A stretch of 64,000 nucleotides of DNA, from the NCBI GenBank assembly GCA_937928545.1, contig CALGJQ010000005.1, forward strand, positions 1 to 64,000, in the 5' to 3' direction. Origin of the DNA: an uncultured Verrucomicrobiales bacterium (lineage in GTDB: Bacteria; Verrucomicrobiota; Verrucomicrobiia; Verrucomicrobiales; Akkermansiaceae). Shown in pieces: positions 15,069 through 23,253 of the stretch. Positions within the stretch are counted from its first letter, which is position 1. Every line of letters starts with the position of its first letter. A program made the translations under genes and the position numbers. The notes under the pieces are model-generated. The model searched no databases. It was not told the origin of the DNA and was given only the letters and a program-made list of their open reading frames with translations.

Positions 15069-15896
15069 TTAACCGATCCAGCGGATGCCGCCGTCTTCGA
15101 AGCGGATTTTTTGTTTTTTGAAGAGGGCTCCGGTGGCTCGTTTGAAGACTTTTTTGCTGACGCCGAGTTCAAGGCTGATTTTTTCGGGGGAAGATTTGTC
15201 GTCGATGTCCCAGAAGCCGCCGCGTGATTCGAGTTCGCGTTCTAAGCGTTCTTCAAGGTTCTCTACTTTGGCTTGGCCAGGGGCGTAGAGGGAAATGTCG
15301 ACTTTCCAATCGTGACGGACTTGTTGGACGTAGCCTTTGAGTTTGTCGGCGTAGAAGAGTTTTTCGAAAACTTGGTTCGCGAAGAGGAGGCCAGAGTATT
15401 TGCCATCGACGATGACCTTGTAGCCCATCTCGGTTTTGCCGAAGACGAGGATGTCGACCTCAGTGCCTTCGGGGTAGTCAGGCATCTCGTTGGCGAAGTG
15501 GCGGTTGATGCGTTGGGAGGCGACGAGGCGTTCGCTCTTTTCATCGAGGTGAACGTAGGCGACGACGGGTTGACCGATGCGGGGGAGGTGGACTTGTTCG
15601 CTGTAGGGAAGGAGGAGATCTTTGGTGAGGCCCCAGTCGAGGAAGGCTCCGATGTTGCTGGACGAGAGGAGCGTCATGACGCCAAATTGCCCGGGGAGAA
15701 CGGTTGGCATCTTTTGGGTGGCGATGGGCCGGTTCTCGGAGTCGCGGTAGATGAAGACCTCGACCATTTCTCGGTCATCGGTGAGCCGCTCGCCGCTGGG
15801 GAGGAGGAGTTCGCCGAGTTCTCCTCCATCGAGGAAAGATCCTGCGTTGACCTCGCGGAGGTAGGGGAGTTTTACGACATCACCAATTTGGGGCAT
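15069..15896 (-). CDS. CvfB-family S1 RNA-binding protein
   Basis: 275 residues. It has consecutive S1-like segments (about 1-60, 65-135 and 140-210) including GAFLDWGLTKDLLLPYSEQ, typical of CvfB/YitL, and a C-terminal winged-helix region (GFWDIDDKSSPEKISLELGV) that reads like the helical end of that family. CvfB affects virulence and RNA turnover in Staphylococcus, but the biochemical role is unclear. The stop is 10 bases before the spermidine-synthase-like gene on the same strand, so they probably form an operon. Confidence 0.85.
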   Translation of the reverse strand: MPQIGDVVKLPYLREVNAGSFLDGGELGELLLPSGERLTDDREMVEVFIYRDSENRPIATQKMPTVLPGQFGVMTLLSSSNIGAFLDWGLTKDLLLPYSEQVHLPRIGQPVVAYVHLDEKSERLVASQRINRHFANEMPDYPEGTEVDILVFGKTEMGYKVIVDGKYSGLLFANQVFEKLFYADKLKGYVQQVRHDWKVDISLYAPGQAKVENLEERLERELESRGGFWDIDDKSSPEKISLELGVSKKVFKRATGALFKKQKIRFEDGGIRWIG

Positions 15897-15905
15897 GGCG
15901 GGAGG

Positions 15906-16637
15906 CTATCGCGCTTTTGTGGCGACGTAAACTGTGCTCTCGAAGTCCTCGTCTTGAATCGGATTGTGGAAAGGGACGATGTGGGATTCGACGGACTCGA
16001 AGACCTCAGCGAGGGAGTTTAAAAAGCTCTCCTCTGGTGGGTCATCTGACCAAAGGCCGAAGACACCGCCAGGCTTGATTCGATCGGCGAATTGGCGGAG
16101 GCCATCGGTCGAGTAGAAGCGGGCGTTGTCCTGCGTGAGGAGATGGGCGGGAGAGTGATCGATATCGAGGAGGACGGCGTGGAATTGCTCGATCTCAGGG
16201 TCGTAACCTTGGTTCAGGGAGAGTTCGAAGAAATCGCCAAGGACGTAGCTGCATCGAGGGTCGTCATTGAGGCCTTTTCCGAGGGGGACGAGTTCTTTTT
16301 CGTGCCATTCGATGACGGGTTTGAGGTAGTCGACGATGCGGAGGCTGCCGACTTCGGGGAATTCGAGAGCCGCGCGTGCGGTGTAGCCGAGTCCGAGTCC
16401 ACCGACCACGACATCGAGTGTTTCGTCTGGGAAAGAGGCCTTTGTGGCGGCGAGTCCGAAGCGGGAGAGTTCTTGTTCCACCACCGTGAACATCGAGGAC
16501 ATGAGGAAAGAGTTCCCGAGGATGATTTCGTAGATTTCTTGATTCTCGAGTGAGAGGACAGTGCGCTTTCGGAGGATGAGGTCGCCAAGAGGCGTCTTTT
16601 GGAAGTCGATTTCCTCGAACCTTGGGATTTGCGGCAT
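15906..16637 (-). CDS. Spermidine-synthase-like SAM/dcSAM-binding protein
   Basis: 243 residues. The glycine-rich VVGGLGLGYTARAALE, the acidic LRIVDYLKPVIEWH and YVLGDFFEL segments mark a Rossmann fold close to polyamine aminopropyltransferases. The central VLLDIDHSPAHLL lacks the Asp-rich acceptor pocket I would expect in a true SpeE, so it is more likely a SAM-dependent methyltransferase or an orphan homologue. It lies 10 bases upstream of the CvfB-like gene. The two proteins are not obviously linked in function. Confidence 0.7.
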   Translation of the reverse strand: MPQIPRFEEIDFQKTPLGDLILRKRTVLSLENQEIYEIILGNSFLMSSMFTVVEQELSRFGLAATKASFPDETLDVVVGGLGLGYTARAALEFPEVGSLRIVDYLKPVIEWHEKELVPLGKGLNDDPRCSYVLGDFFELSLNQGYDPEIEQFHAVLLDIDHSPAHLLTQDNARFYSTDGLRQFADRIKPGGVFGLWSDDPPEESFLNSLAEVFESVESHIVPFHNPIQDEDFESTVYVATKAR

Positions 16638-16747
16638 GCCTAAGATCTAAGTGGGAAGGAGGATGCAAGCGAGTGAGAAAAAAAGTCAAAAACCTTCTTG
16701 AACGAAGCGAGTGGGCGGGATAACTCCTGCGCGTCCGCAACGACTAC

Positions 16748-16822
16748 GACCCGTTCGTCTAATGGTTAGGACTCCGCCCTTTCACGGCGGCAATAGGGGT
16801 TCGAATCCCCTACGGGTTGCCA
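16748..16822 (+). tRNA. tRNA-Glu (anticodon TTC)
   Basis: 75 bases with an encoded CCA end. The acceptor arm GACCCGT pairs with ACGGGTT (one G-T). The anticodon stem CCGCC/GGCGG encloses CTTTCAC, giving TTC. The T arm is AGGGG-TTCGAAT-CCCCT. The D-loop carries AATGGTTAGGA, typical of bacterial tRNA-Glu. A terminator follows. Confidence 0.95.
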
Positions 16823-16855
16823 AAATCCCAGCTTCGCTTGCGAGGCTGGGATTTT
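16823..16855 (+). terminator. Terminator after tRNA-Glu
   Basis: AAATCCCAGC pairs with GCTGGGATTT around a short loop containing TTCGCTTGCGAG, with a T tract. It begins right after the encoded CCA. Confidence 0.8.
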
Positions 16856-16917
16856 GTATGTCAAACCGTTGGGAGTCGAGCCCCGTCAAGAGGGGTTCGA
16901 GCAGGAGGAATGAGCGG

Positions 16918-16945
16918 AGCTTGCGAGACTGGGGTTTTGTGTGTC
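16918..16945 (+). repeat. Imperfect second copy of the tRNA-Glu tail and terminator arm
   Basis: GAGCTTGCGAGACTGGGGTT followed by TTGTGTGTC matches 16835-16862 at about 25 of 28 bases. About 35 bases before it, AAGAGGGGTTCGAG resembles the T-arm of the tRNA (ATAGGGGTTCGAAT). The spacing of the copies is 83 bases. Confidence 0.5.
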
Positions 16946-16958
16946 TGGAGATAGTCTT

Positions 16959-17801
16959 TTAGAGACTATCGACTTCGAAGGTGAGGCGGGCTTCGTCATC
17001 CTTGTCCTTTGTCTGATCGAAGGTCCAATCGAGGAGGTATCCTTGGTGAAAGGGGCCGGGTTTTGGTTTGATGAGGCGGAAGTGGGAGGGGCCTTTGGCT
17101 TCGAAGATGAGCATGCGTTTATTCTTATCAATGATGGCGGCTTCGATTTCGACTTTAGAGCTGCCGGGGCCGTTTAAGGTTTTGTCATCGCCTGTTTCAA
17201 AGACGTCGACGAGGGTTCGCTTTTCCTTATTTTTATCGAGGTGGTGAAGTTTGAACCAATCCTTCTCTACAATTTTATCGAAGGCGGCTTGGTCTCCTTT
17301 GAGGCGGCGGAGGAGTTGTCCGTGGAAGTGATGGAGGCGTGATTGGTAGTAGAAGCTGAGAGGGTGTTTTTCGGTTCCAGTTCCGGTGACTTTTCCTCCG
17401 AGGGTAAGGGTGTCGCGCTTGAAGAGGAGGGAGATTTCGAAAGTGGCTCCAAGGCCCGCTTCTCCGGTGATTGTGACTTCTTTGAGTTTGTCGGTGATCT
17501 TGCTTTCGGACTTGAGGGTCTTTGGGTCGAATTTAAGACGCCCGATTTTTCCGTTAGGGAAAGCCTTCCGGATGCTGAATTGGAAGGGGATTTTGAGATA
17601 GGGGCGTTCTTCACCTTTCTTACCGACGGGGTGTGCGGTGATGAGGCCATCGGCGGAGATTTTCACGACCATGATCTTACCTTTTCCGTGAGCGAAATAG
17701 CCGAGCCATGGAGTTTCTTGAAATGAGGGAAGCTCGGCTTTAGCGAGAAGGGTGAGCGCTAGGAAGCAGCTTGCGATGAGTTTTTGAGAAGGCTTGAACA
17801 T
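16959..17801 (-). CDS. Secreted protein of unknown function
   Basis: 280 residues with a signal peptide (about 1-22, ending AKA before ELPSFQE). The mature part is rich in beta-strand and charged residues, for example PWLGYFAHGKGKIMVVKISADGL and QSRLHHFHGQLLRRLKG. I recognise no family and see no catalytic motif. It is transcribed leftward, 26 bases after the galM-like gene, so the two may share an operon. A periplasmic binding or structural role in sugar metabolism is only a guess from context. Confidence 0.6.
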   Translation of the reverse strand: MFKPSQKLIASCFLALTLLAKAELPSFQETPWLGYFAHGKGKIMVVKISADGLITAHPVGKKGEERPYLKIPFQFSIRKAFPNGKIGRLKFDPKTLKSESKITDKLKEVTITGEAGLGATFEISLLFKRDTLTLGGKVTGTGTEKHPLSFYYQSRLHHFHGQLLRRLKGDQAAFDKIVEKDWFKLHHLDKNKEKRTLVDVFETGDDKTLNGPGSSKVEIEAAIIDKNKRMLIFEAKGPSHFRLIKPKPGPFHQGYLLDWTFDQTKDKDDEARLTFEVDSL

Positions 17802-17827
17802 TGTTTTGAAGAGTGAATATGGTCAGT

Positions 17828-18946
17828 TTAGTTGGATACTCCAAACTGATAGATTGTGGTTTGGGTGTAAGTTTCTCCGGGGCGAAGAATGGGGGAAGGG
17901 AAAGTTTTTTGGTTTGGAGAGTCGGGGAAGGTTTGGGCTTCGAGGCAGAGGGCGGAGTTCTTCTTGTAAACGTGACCGTCTTTTCCGGCGACCTCCTTGA
18001 GAAAGTTCCCAGTGTAAAGTTGGATGCCGGTTTCGGTGGTCTGGACGGTGAGGGTGCGACCGCTGTTTGGATCTTTGACGATGGCAGCGGTGATGAGTTT
18101 GTCGCTCTTTTCTTTTTTTAGGACGTAGTTGTGATCGTAGCCGTGGCCATTTTTGAGCTGCGGATGGTCTTGTTCGATCCGCTCGCCAACGGGGGTCGAT
18201 TTTGTGAAGTCGAAAGGAGTTCCCGCGACGGGTTCGATGCCGGTGGGGATGGAGGTGGAATCGATGGGGGTGTAGTGAGCGGCGTTGAGTTGGAGTTCAT
18301 GATCGAGGACGCTTTGGGTCCCTTCACCGGCGAGATTGAAGTAACTGTGGTTGGTGAGGTTTACCACGGTGGCTTTGTCGGTGGTGGCTTGGTAGTCGAT
18401 GCGGAGGGCGTTGTCTTGAGTCCAGGTGTAGGTGACGGAGCTTTTTAGATTGCCGGGGTAACCTTCTTCGCCGTCTGGACTGGTGTCGGTGAGGGTCAGG
18501 GTGGGATTACTGCCGTTGTTGCCGATGGAGGCTTGCCAGATTTTTTTGTCGAATCCTTTGAGGCCGCCGTGGAGGTGGTTGGGCTCGTTATTAGTGGCGA
18601 GGGTGTAGTCTGTGCCATCGAGCGAGAATTTCCCTTTGGCGATGCGATTGGCGTAGCGCCCCGTGATGCAGCCGAAGAAAGGATTGTCGCCGAGGTATCC
18701 CTCGATCTTATCGAAGCCGAGGACGACGTCGGCCATCGCGCCGTTTTTATCGGGCACAATGATCTTGGTCACGGCACCTCCATAGTTCGTGATGGAGACG
18801 CTGGCTCCGGATTCATTGGTGAAGGTGTAAAGTTCTACCGGGGCGCCCTCGACGGCACCAAAGGGTTGGGCGCTGATGGAAAATTTCTCAGCGTGGGATT
18901 GAAGAATTAAATAGGGGGAGAGGATGAGGAGGGCTGGTTTCATCAT
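17828..18946 (-). CDS. galM: Aldose 1-epimerase, periplasmic form
   Basis: 372 residues. It interconverts alpha and beta anomers of aldoses. Motifs are VLGFDKIEGYL, NEPNHLHGGLKGFD, VNLTNHSYFNLAGEG and the C-terminal EAQTFPDSPNQ, which supplies the catalytic Glu; the His of NHSYFNL is the acid. The N-terminus has a signal peptide ending LQSHA (about residue 19), so the enzyme acts in the periplasm or outside, unlike the cytosolic E. coli form. MMKP gives two adjacent possible ATG starts. It is followed by a gene for another secreted protein. Confidence 0.9.
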   Translation of the reverse strand: MMKPALLILSPYLILQSHAEKFSISAQPFGAVEGAPVELYTFTNESGASVSITNYGGAVTKIIVPDKNGAMADVVLGFDKIEGYLGDNPFFGCITGRYANRIAKGKFSLDGTDYTLATNNEPNHLHGGLKGFDKKIWQASIGNNGSNPTLTLTDTSPDGEEGYPGNLKSSVTYTWTQDNALRIDYQATTDKATVVNLTNHSYFNLAGEGTQSVLDHELQLNAAHYTPIDSTSIPTGIEPVAGTPFDFTKSTPVGERIEQDHPQLKNGHGYDHNYVLKKEKSDKLITAAIVKDPNSGRTLTVQTTETGIQLYTGNFLKEVAGKDGHVYKKNSALCLEAQTFPDSPNQKTFPSPILRPGETYTQTTIYQFGVSN

Positions 18947-19041
18947 TCGGGAAGTGTGAAAAATTGAGGGGTGAAGGCAAATTTAATCGAGAAAGAAGGC
19001 GAGGCGCGCGAATGTGATCTTTGTTCTCCCCAGTTTAACCC

Positions 19042-19080
19042 AAAAAATCGACGGCGGACAAGCTGGTCCGACGTCGATTT
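19042..19080 (-). terminator. Terminator downstream of the sigma factor gene
   Basis: AAAATCGACG (19044-19053) and CGTCGATTT (19072-19080) form a stem that in the leftward transcript ends in a U tract. It lies about 20 bases past the sigma factor stop. Confidence 0.75.
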
Positions 19081-19099
19081 GAAGTTTGAGTTATGGGAG

Positions 19100-19969
19100 C
19101 TAAGACGCTTTCGCGAGGGAGCGAGATAGCTTGGGCGGGGCGGTGACTTCTTTTCGGCTGAGGGCTTTACGCATTTTGCCGAGGGCGACGTTTTGGATCT
19201 GGCGGATGCGTTCGCGGCTGACGCCGAAGTCGCGACCGATTTCTTCGAGGGTGAGGACTCGTTTCCCATTGAGGCCGAAGCGGGAGCCGATGATTTCGGT
19301 TTCGCGCTCGTTGAGGGTGTCGAGGACGAGGACGAGGTTATCGAGCTTTCCTTTTTGGCTGAGTGCTTCGAGGGGATCGATGGCGTTTTCGTCGCCGAGG
19401 GTTTCGCCAAAGCTTGCTGCGCTATCATCGTGGGTTGGTTCATCGAGTGAACGGGATCCTTTCGATGCTTGGCGGATGAGGGCGAGTTTTTGGCGCGGGA
19501 TGCCGAGTTCTTCTGAGAGTTCGATGTCGGTGGGCTCTCGTCCGAGAGTCTCGGCCATGAGGGCGGAGATGCGACGGACGCGGGAGAGTTTATCGACAAG
19601 ATGTATGGGGAGGCGGACGGTCTTGCCTTGGTTAGCGAGGGCGCGCTTTACGGATTGTTTGATCCACCAAGAGGCGTAGGTGCTGAGCTTGCCGCCCTTT
19701 TTGGGATCAAATTTTTCGACGGCTTTCATGAGTCCGAGGTTTCCTTCGGAAATGAGATCGACCATGGGGACGCCGTAGTTGGAGTAATCTTTCGCGATTT
19801 TGACGACGAGGCGGAGGTTGGACTCGATCATACGAGCGCGGGCCTTTTCGTCTCCGCGCTTGATCCGGGCGGCTAATTTAATTTCTTCTTCGGGAGTCAG
19901 GAGCGGAGTTTTTGCGATCTCACGCATGTAAACTCGGACGCTACTGTTGCTATCTGATGAACTTGACAT
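19100..19969 (-). CDS. Sigma-70 family RNA polymerase sigma factor (RpoD/SigA-like)
   Basis: 289 residues with region 1.2 (VRVYMREI), region 2 (LRLVVKIAKDYSNYGVPMVD to the core-binding and -10-recognition helix LSTYASWWIKQSVKRAL), region 3 and region 4 (LTLEEIGRDFGVSRERIRQ). The highly conserved region 2.4 and 4.2 helices point to -10/-35 recognition of the housekeeping type. Region 1.1 is missing, so it is shorter than usual RpoD and might be a group 2 factor similar to RpoS or SigA-like paralogues. Its own terminator follows. Confidence 0.9.
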   Translation of the reverse strand: MSSSSDSNSSVRVYMREIAKTPLLTPEEEIKLAARIKRGDEKARARMIESNLRLVVKIAKDYSNYGVPMVDLISEGNLGLMKAVEKFDPKKGGKLSTYASWWIKQSVKRALANQGKTVRLPIHLVDKLSRVRRISALMAETLGREPTDIELSEELGIPRQKLALIRQASKGSRSLDEPTHDDSAASFGETLGDENAIDPLEALSQKGKLDNLVLVLDTLNERETEIIGSRFGLNGKRVLTLEEIGRDFGVSRERIRQIQNVALGKMRKALSRKEVTAPPKLSRSLAKAS

Positions 19970-20023
19970 AACTGGGGGCTTCTATTGCTAGAAGCGTGCC
20001 AATTCCGGATTTTGGCCTAGAAA

Positions 20024-20413
20024 CTACGGAAAACTAAGCTTTTGGGCGACTCGATAGGCGTATCCGAAGCAAAAAAGGAGTCCGGTGATCATTCCGGGGA
20101 GGACAGTGGGCCAAAATTCGGGCGTCCCTGCGACAAAATGTCCCGTTAAGACAAGGGCGTAGATCAAGAGATAGCTGCTGAGGCCTCCGAGAAGGACGGG
20201 GAATTGTGATTTTCGAAATTTTTGGACGAGCGCGACGATGAGTTCGGCTGAGAAGTAGGTTGAGAGAAGGCTGATGATTCCTTGAGTGAGGGCGACTTGA
20301 ATGCGACTGCCCCAGCCGTGATGCCAGTTGGCGTAGAGCCCCCAAATGATGAAGGCGACGGCGGCAAAGATTCCCATTGCGAGGGAGTCCTTCGGGCGGT
20401 CGGGGGAATTCAT
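20024..20413 (-). CDS. Small multi-pass membrane protein of unknown function
   Basis: 129 residues with about four hydrophobic segments: AMGIFAAVAFIIWGLYANW, ALTQGIISLLSTYFSAELIV, SSYLLIYALVLTGHFVAG and TVLPGMITGLLFCFGYAYRV. There is no recognised motif. It is 9 bases downstream of the alpha/beta hydrolase gene on the same strand, so it is probably cotranscribed with it. The sigma factor gene lies on the same strand further on. Confidence 0.55.
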   Translation of the reverse strand: MNSPDRPKDSLAMGIFAAVAFIIWGLYANWHHGWGSRIQVALTQGIISLLSTYFSAELIVALVQKFRKSQFPVLLGGLSSYLLIYALVLTGHFVAGTPEFWPTVLPGMITGLLFCFGYAYRVAQKLSFP

Positions 20414-20422
20414 CTTTTTAGC

Positions 20423-21115
20423 TTATGATATGGTGACTTTTGCGAGAAAGTCTTGCACGGTTTGAGTGAAAGCTTGTGGTGCTTCCCAGGGAACGCGATG
20501 ACCGCAATTGGAGATGGTGAAGTGGGTCGCGTTTGGGAGAAGGGGGATGCAGTCTTGGGCTAGGTTGGTGAATTTTTGGTCCTTTTCTCCGGTGATCCAG
20601 AGAAGAGGGCAGGTGATCTTTGGGACGAGAGGGCGAAGGTCATTTTGTTTTGCAAGGGACCAATGGCGGAAGCTTTTTGCGACGGCTGATTGGTCGGAAG
20701 CGGGAGCGAGTTCGAGACCTCGCGTTACTTTTGGGAGGATGCTTTGAGAGTTCCATTTTTGGAGGAATTCATGCCAATCAGAGGTGGCGAGGTGAGACCA
20801 TTGTTTGTCCTGAGCGAGGCGTTCTGAGTGACCTTCGTTGAGGCCGGGGTGAGCGCTGATGATGATGGCGGCGCGCCATTTTTTTGGTTCGTTAATGAGA
20901 GCGTGAAGAGCAACTCGTCCGCCCATCGAGTAGCCGAGGAGGATGTCGCCTTGGGATGCTTGGGCGTTGATTGCATGAGCGGCTTGGGCGAGAGAAGGAG
21001 TCTTCTTTTTGAAGAGCTGCCATAGATCATGCGAGACGATGTCTTCGCCTAGGGATTCTTCTAAAAGATCCCAGTTGCTGAAGTGGCCAACTGAGCCGTG
21101 TAGGCAGTGGATCAT
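20423..21115 (-). CDS. Alpha/beta hydrolase, MenH-like
   Basis: 230 residues from ATG at 21115, which overlaps the HAD gene stop by 4 bases (ATGA). The longer frame upstream runs through the HAD gene, so this start is preferred. The HCLHGSVG oxyanion region and the nucleophile elbow GYSMGGRVAL are present, along with the late GHRVPWEAP carrying the catalytic His. MenH removes pyruvate in menaquinone synthesis; the match is plausible, but no other men genes are nearby, so the substrate is uncertain. It forms an operon with the HAD gene and the membrane protein. Confidence 0.8.
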   Translation of the reverse strand: MIHCLHGSVGHFSNWDLLEESLGEDIVSHDLWQLFKKKTPSLAQAAHAINAQASQGDILLGYSMGGRVALHALINEPKKWRAAIIISAHPGLNEGHSERLAQDKQWSHLATSDWHEFLQKWNSQSILPKVTRGLELAPASDQSAVAKSFRHWSLAKQNDLRPLVPKITCPLLWITGEKDQKFTNLAQDCIPLLPNATHFTISNCGHRVPWEAPQAFTQTVQDFLAKVTIS

Positions 21116-21825
21116 GGTTTCCAGAATCCGAAGAGTTGGCGGGCGCAGCCGATTCCGAAAGCGAGGCGGTTTTTCCAAGGACGGGGTGGTTCGAGGATGC
21201 GCCAGTTTTTTTCTTCGCCGATTTTTCGAACGCCGGAGAGGGGATTGACGAGGGTGTTTTCTTGGCAAAGGGCGAGGAGGGGGAGGTCGGCACGGGAGTC
21301 GGAGAAGCCGGCGTGGCCCGAGGTGATCCCGAGTTCGGCGAGGCGGCGGACTTTTTCTTCTCCTTTGTGATTTTCGCCAATCATGTCGGGGAAGAATTCG
21401 ACCTTTTCTCCCCAGTCGAATCGAGTGCCAAGACTATGGTGGAAGCCGAGGGTTTTGCCGATGCCTTGGACCCAGAGTTCGGGGCTGGCGGAGGAGAGGA
21501 CGAGTTGGAAGCCTTGTTTTTTGAAGTTTTCGATTTCTTCGATGATCTCGGGGTATGGGAGGAGCGGGAGCCAGTCTGCGAGGAAGCCTTCGACGTGGGT
21601 CTGAAGTTTTTTTGCGGACATTCCCCAAAGGTAGGAATGGAAAACGCGCTTCATTCCGCCTGCTCCGAGGACTTTGTTCAGAGGCAGAAAGAGAATGAAA
21701 ACGAGGGTGAGGAAGCGTCGAAGAGGTTCTTTTCGAAGGACATAGGAGCGAAAGACGAGTTGGGTGTCCCAGGGGATGATCGTCTGGTCGAGGTCGAAGA
21801 GGACGTAGGTCTCGGAAGGCTTCAC
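21112..21825 (-). CDS. HAD-IB family phosphatase (SerB/PgpC-like)
   Basis: 237 residues. Motif I FDLDQT, motif II LSSAS (in GFQLVLSSASPELW), and the late GFSDSRADLPLL acidic motif define a haloacid dehalogenase phosphatase of the IB class. Hydrophobic residues 35-55 could be a membrane-associated helix, as in PgpC-type phosphatidylglycerophosphatases. The substrate cannot be told from sequence alone. It is upstream of, and translationally coupled to, the MenH-like gene. Its start is about 45 bases from the divergent cyclophilin gene. Confidence 0.75.
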   Translation of the reverse strand: MKPSETYVLFDLDQTIIPWDTQLVFRSYVLRKEPLRRFLTLVFILFLPLNKVLGAGGMKRVFHSYLWGMSAKKLQTHVEGFLADWLPLLPYPEIIEEIENFKKQGFQLVLSSASPELWVQGIGKTLGFHHSLGTRFDWGEKVEFFPDMIGENHKGEEKVRRLAELGITSGHAGFSDSRADLPLLALCQENTLVNPLSGVRKIGEEKNWRILEPPRPWKNRLAFGIGCARQLFGFWKP

Positions 21826-21870
21826 TGGGGAAAGATTAGGACTTACTTAAGAAAAGGGAATTTCAATCGG

Positions 21871-23250
21871 ATGGCTTTTGGTGTTAGTTTTTCCTCAGTG
21901 AAGACTCTGTTTATCTCTCTCTTTTTATTCAGCTTTGCGATGGGGCAAAATCCGGTCGTGCCCGTGCTCAATCTACTCGTTCCTGATCAGGAGGTAAGTG
22001 TGGGTGGGGCGGATCTCACGATTGATCTCGAAGAGTTCTTTGGAGTTGAGGAAGTTCGCGACGATGCCGTACGTCTGACTGCGGAATGGCTTCAGCTGGA
22101 TGGGACTCCGGCTTCCACTGAGATTGATTTTTTGCTCTTTCGGAACCGGACTCCGGTCACGGTGGAAAACTTTCGAGGATACGTGAACCGAGGGGATTAC
22201 ACCGATATGTTCGTTCATCGGCTTATTTCAAATTTTGTGATTCAAGGGGGTGGCTTTACGGTTACTAATAGTGCCGCAGGTACTCCGGAGTTTGATCGTG
22301 TGACCAAACTCGATCCTATCGTGAATGAATTTGGGGTTTCCAATACATTAGCGACAATCTCGATGGCGAAGTTGGGTGGAGATCCAGATAGCGCTACGAG
22401 TGAGTGGTTTATTAGCACGGGCGCGAATTCCAATAGTTTGGATAATCAGAACGGGGGGTTCACGGTCTTTGGGCGGGTGAGCCAAGGGAGCTTTGCGAAT
22501 GTGATGGCTTTGAACAATCAGGATGAATTTACTCCCTTTAATCTTGGTGGCGTATTAGCAAATACACCCTTGGTGAGGAATACCACGCAGGCGACTTATG
22601 TTGCGGAGCGCTTTTGCCGATTTAGTTCGGTGGCTGAGGTTCCTCTTCCGGCAGGGCAGGCGGGGACTTCCTTAGATCTCACCTACTCGGTGCTCTCTGT
22701 TGGAGGCGCAGGCGATGTCACGGCATCTGTCTCTGATAACATCCTCGCGCTGAATTCAGTTGGAGGAGAGGTCGGAACGCGGGAAACAGTGGTGGTGCAG
22801 GCTGAAGATTCGGTTGGGAATCAGGTCGTTGATACCTTTGACGTTTGGCTGATGGCTAATTACGAGGCATGGAGGCAGACGGTCTTTACTGCGGCGGAGG
22901 CAGGGGATGACTCCGTGAGTGGGCCGCTGGCGGATCCGAATCTCGATGGTGTGAATAATTTGATGCTTTTTCTACAAGGATTACCCATCGATGTGGATGC
23001 GAGTCAGTTGGTGAGTCTCCCCAGTTTTAGCTTCTTAGAGGATTCCGTCACGGTGGAGTTTGAAACGGCTTTTGTGCTTGGGGTTGATTTCCAAGTCGAA
23101 GGGAGTGAGGATCTTGTGACTTGGGATAATATTGATTCGACAGAACTCGTGACTTTCGGGGCAGGATCGAAGACGGTTCGTTTGACAACATCCGAAGGAG
23201 TTTCCTCTGCCCCTCAAAAGTTTTATAGAATCCGTTACACGCTTAATTAA
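21871..23250 (+). CDS. Secreted cyclophilin-type peptidyl-prolyl isomerase with C-terminal extension
   Basis: About 460 residues from ATG at 21871; GTG at 21898 gives a cleaner signal peptide (MKTLFISLFLFSFAMG). The same frame is open far upstream, but that stretch is antisense to the HAD gene. The cyclophilin domain (about residues 80-240) has TPVTVENF, FVIQGGGF, TISMAKLGGDPDSATSEWFI and FTVFGRV. The C-terminal part carries a Verrucomicrobia-style region with DPNLDGVNNLMLF and FYRI. It probably assists folding of exported proteins. It is followed after 3 bases by a second, divergent cyclophilin-like gene. Confidence 0.85.
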   Translation: MAFGVSFSSVKTLFISLFLFSFAMGQNPVVPVLNLLVPDQEVSVGGADLTIDLEEFFGVEEVRDDAVRLTAEWLQLDGTPASTEIDFLLFRNRTPVTVENFRGYVNRGDYTDMFVHRLISNFVIQGGGFTVTNSAAGTPEFDRVTKLDPIVNEFGVSNTLATISMAKLGGDPDSATSEWFISTGANSNSLDNQNGGFTVFGRVSQGSFANVMALNNQDEFTPFNLGGVLANTPLVRNTTQATYVAERFCRFSSVAEVPLPAGQAGTSLDLTYSVLSVGGAGDVTASVSDNILALNSVGGEVGTRETVVVQAEDSVGNQVVDTFDVWLMANYEAWRQTVFTAAEAGDDSVSGPLADPNLDGVNNLMLFLQGLPIDVDASQLVSLPSFSFLEDSVTVEFETAFVLGVDFQVEGSEDLVTWDNIDSTELVTFGAGSKTVRLTTSEGVSSAPQKFYRIRYTLN

Positions 23251-23253
23251 TTC

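Noticed and set aside
21136..21870. Long 5' extension of the first cyclophilin frame
   Set aside because: It runs antisense through the HAD phosphatase gene, and the signal peptide sits at 21871-21950, so the true start is there.
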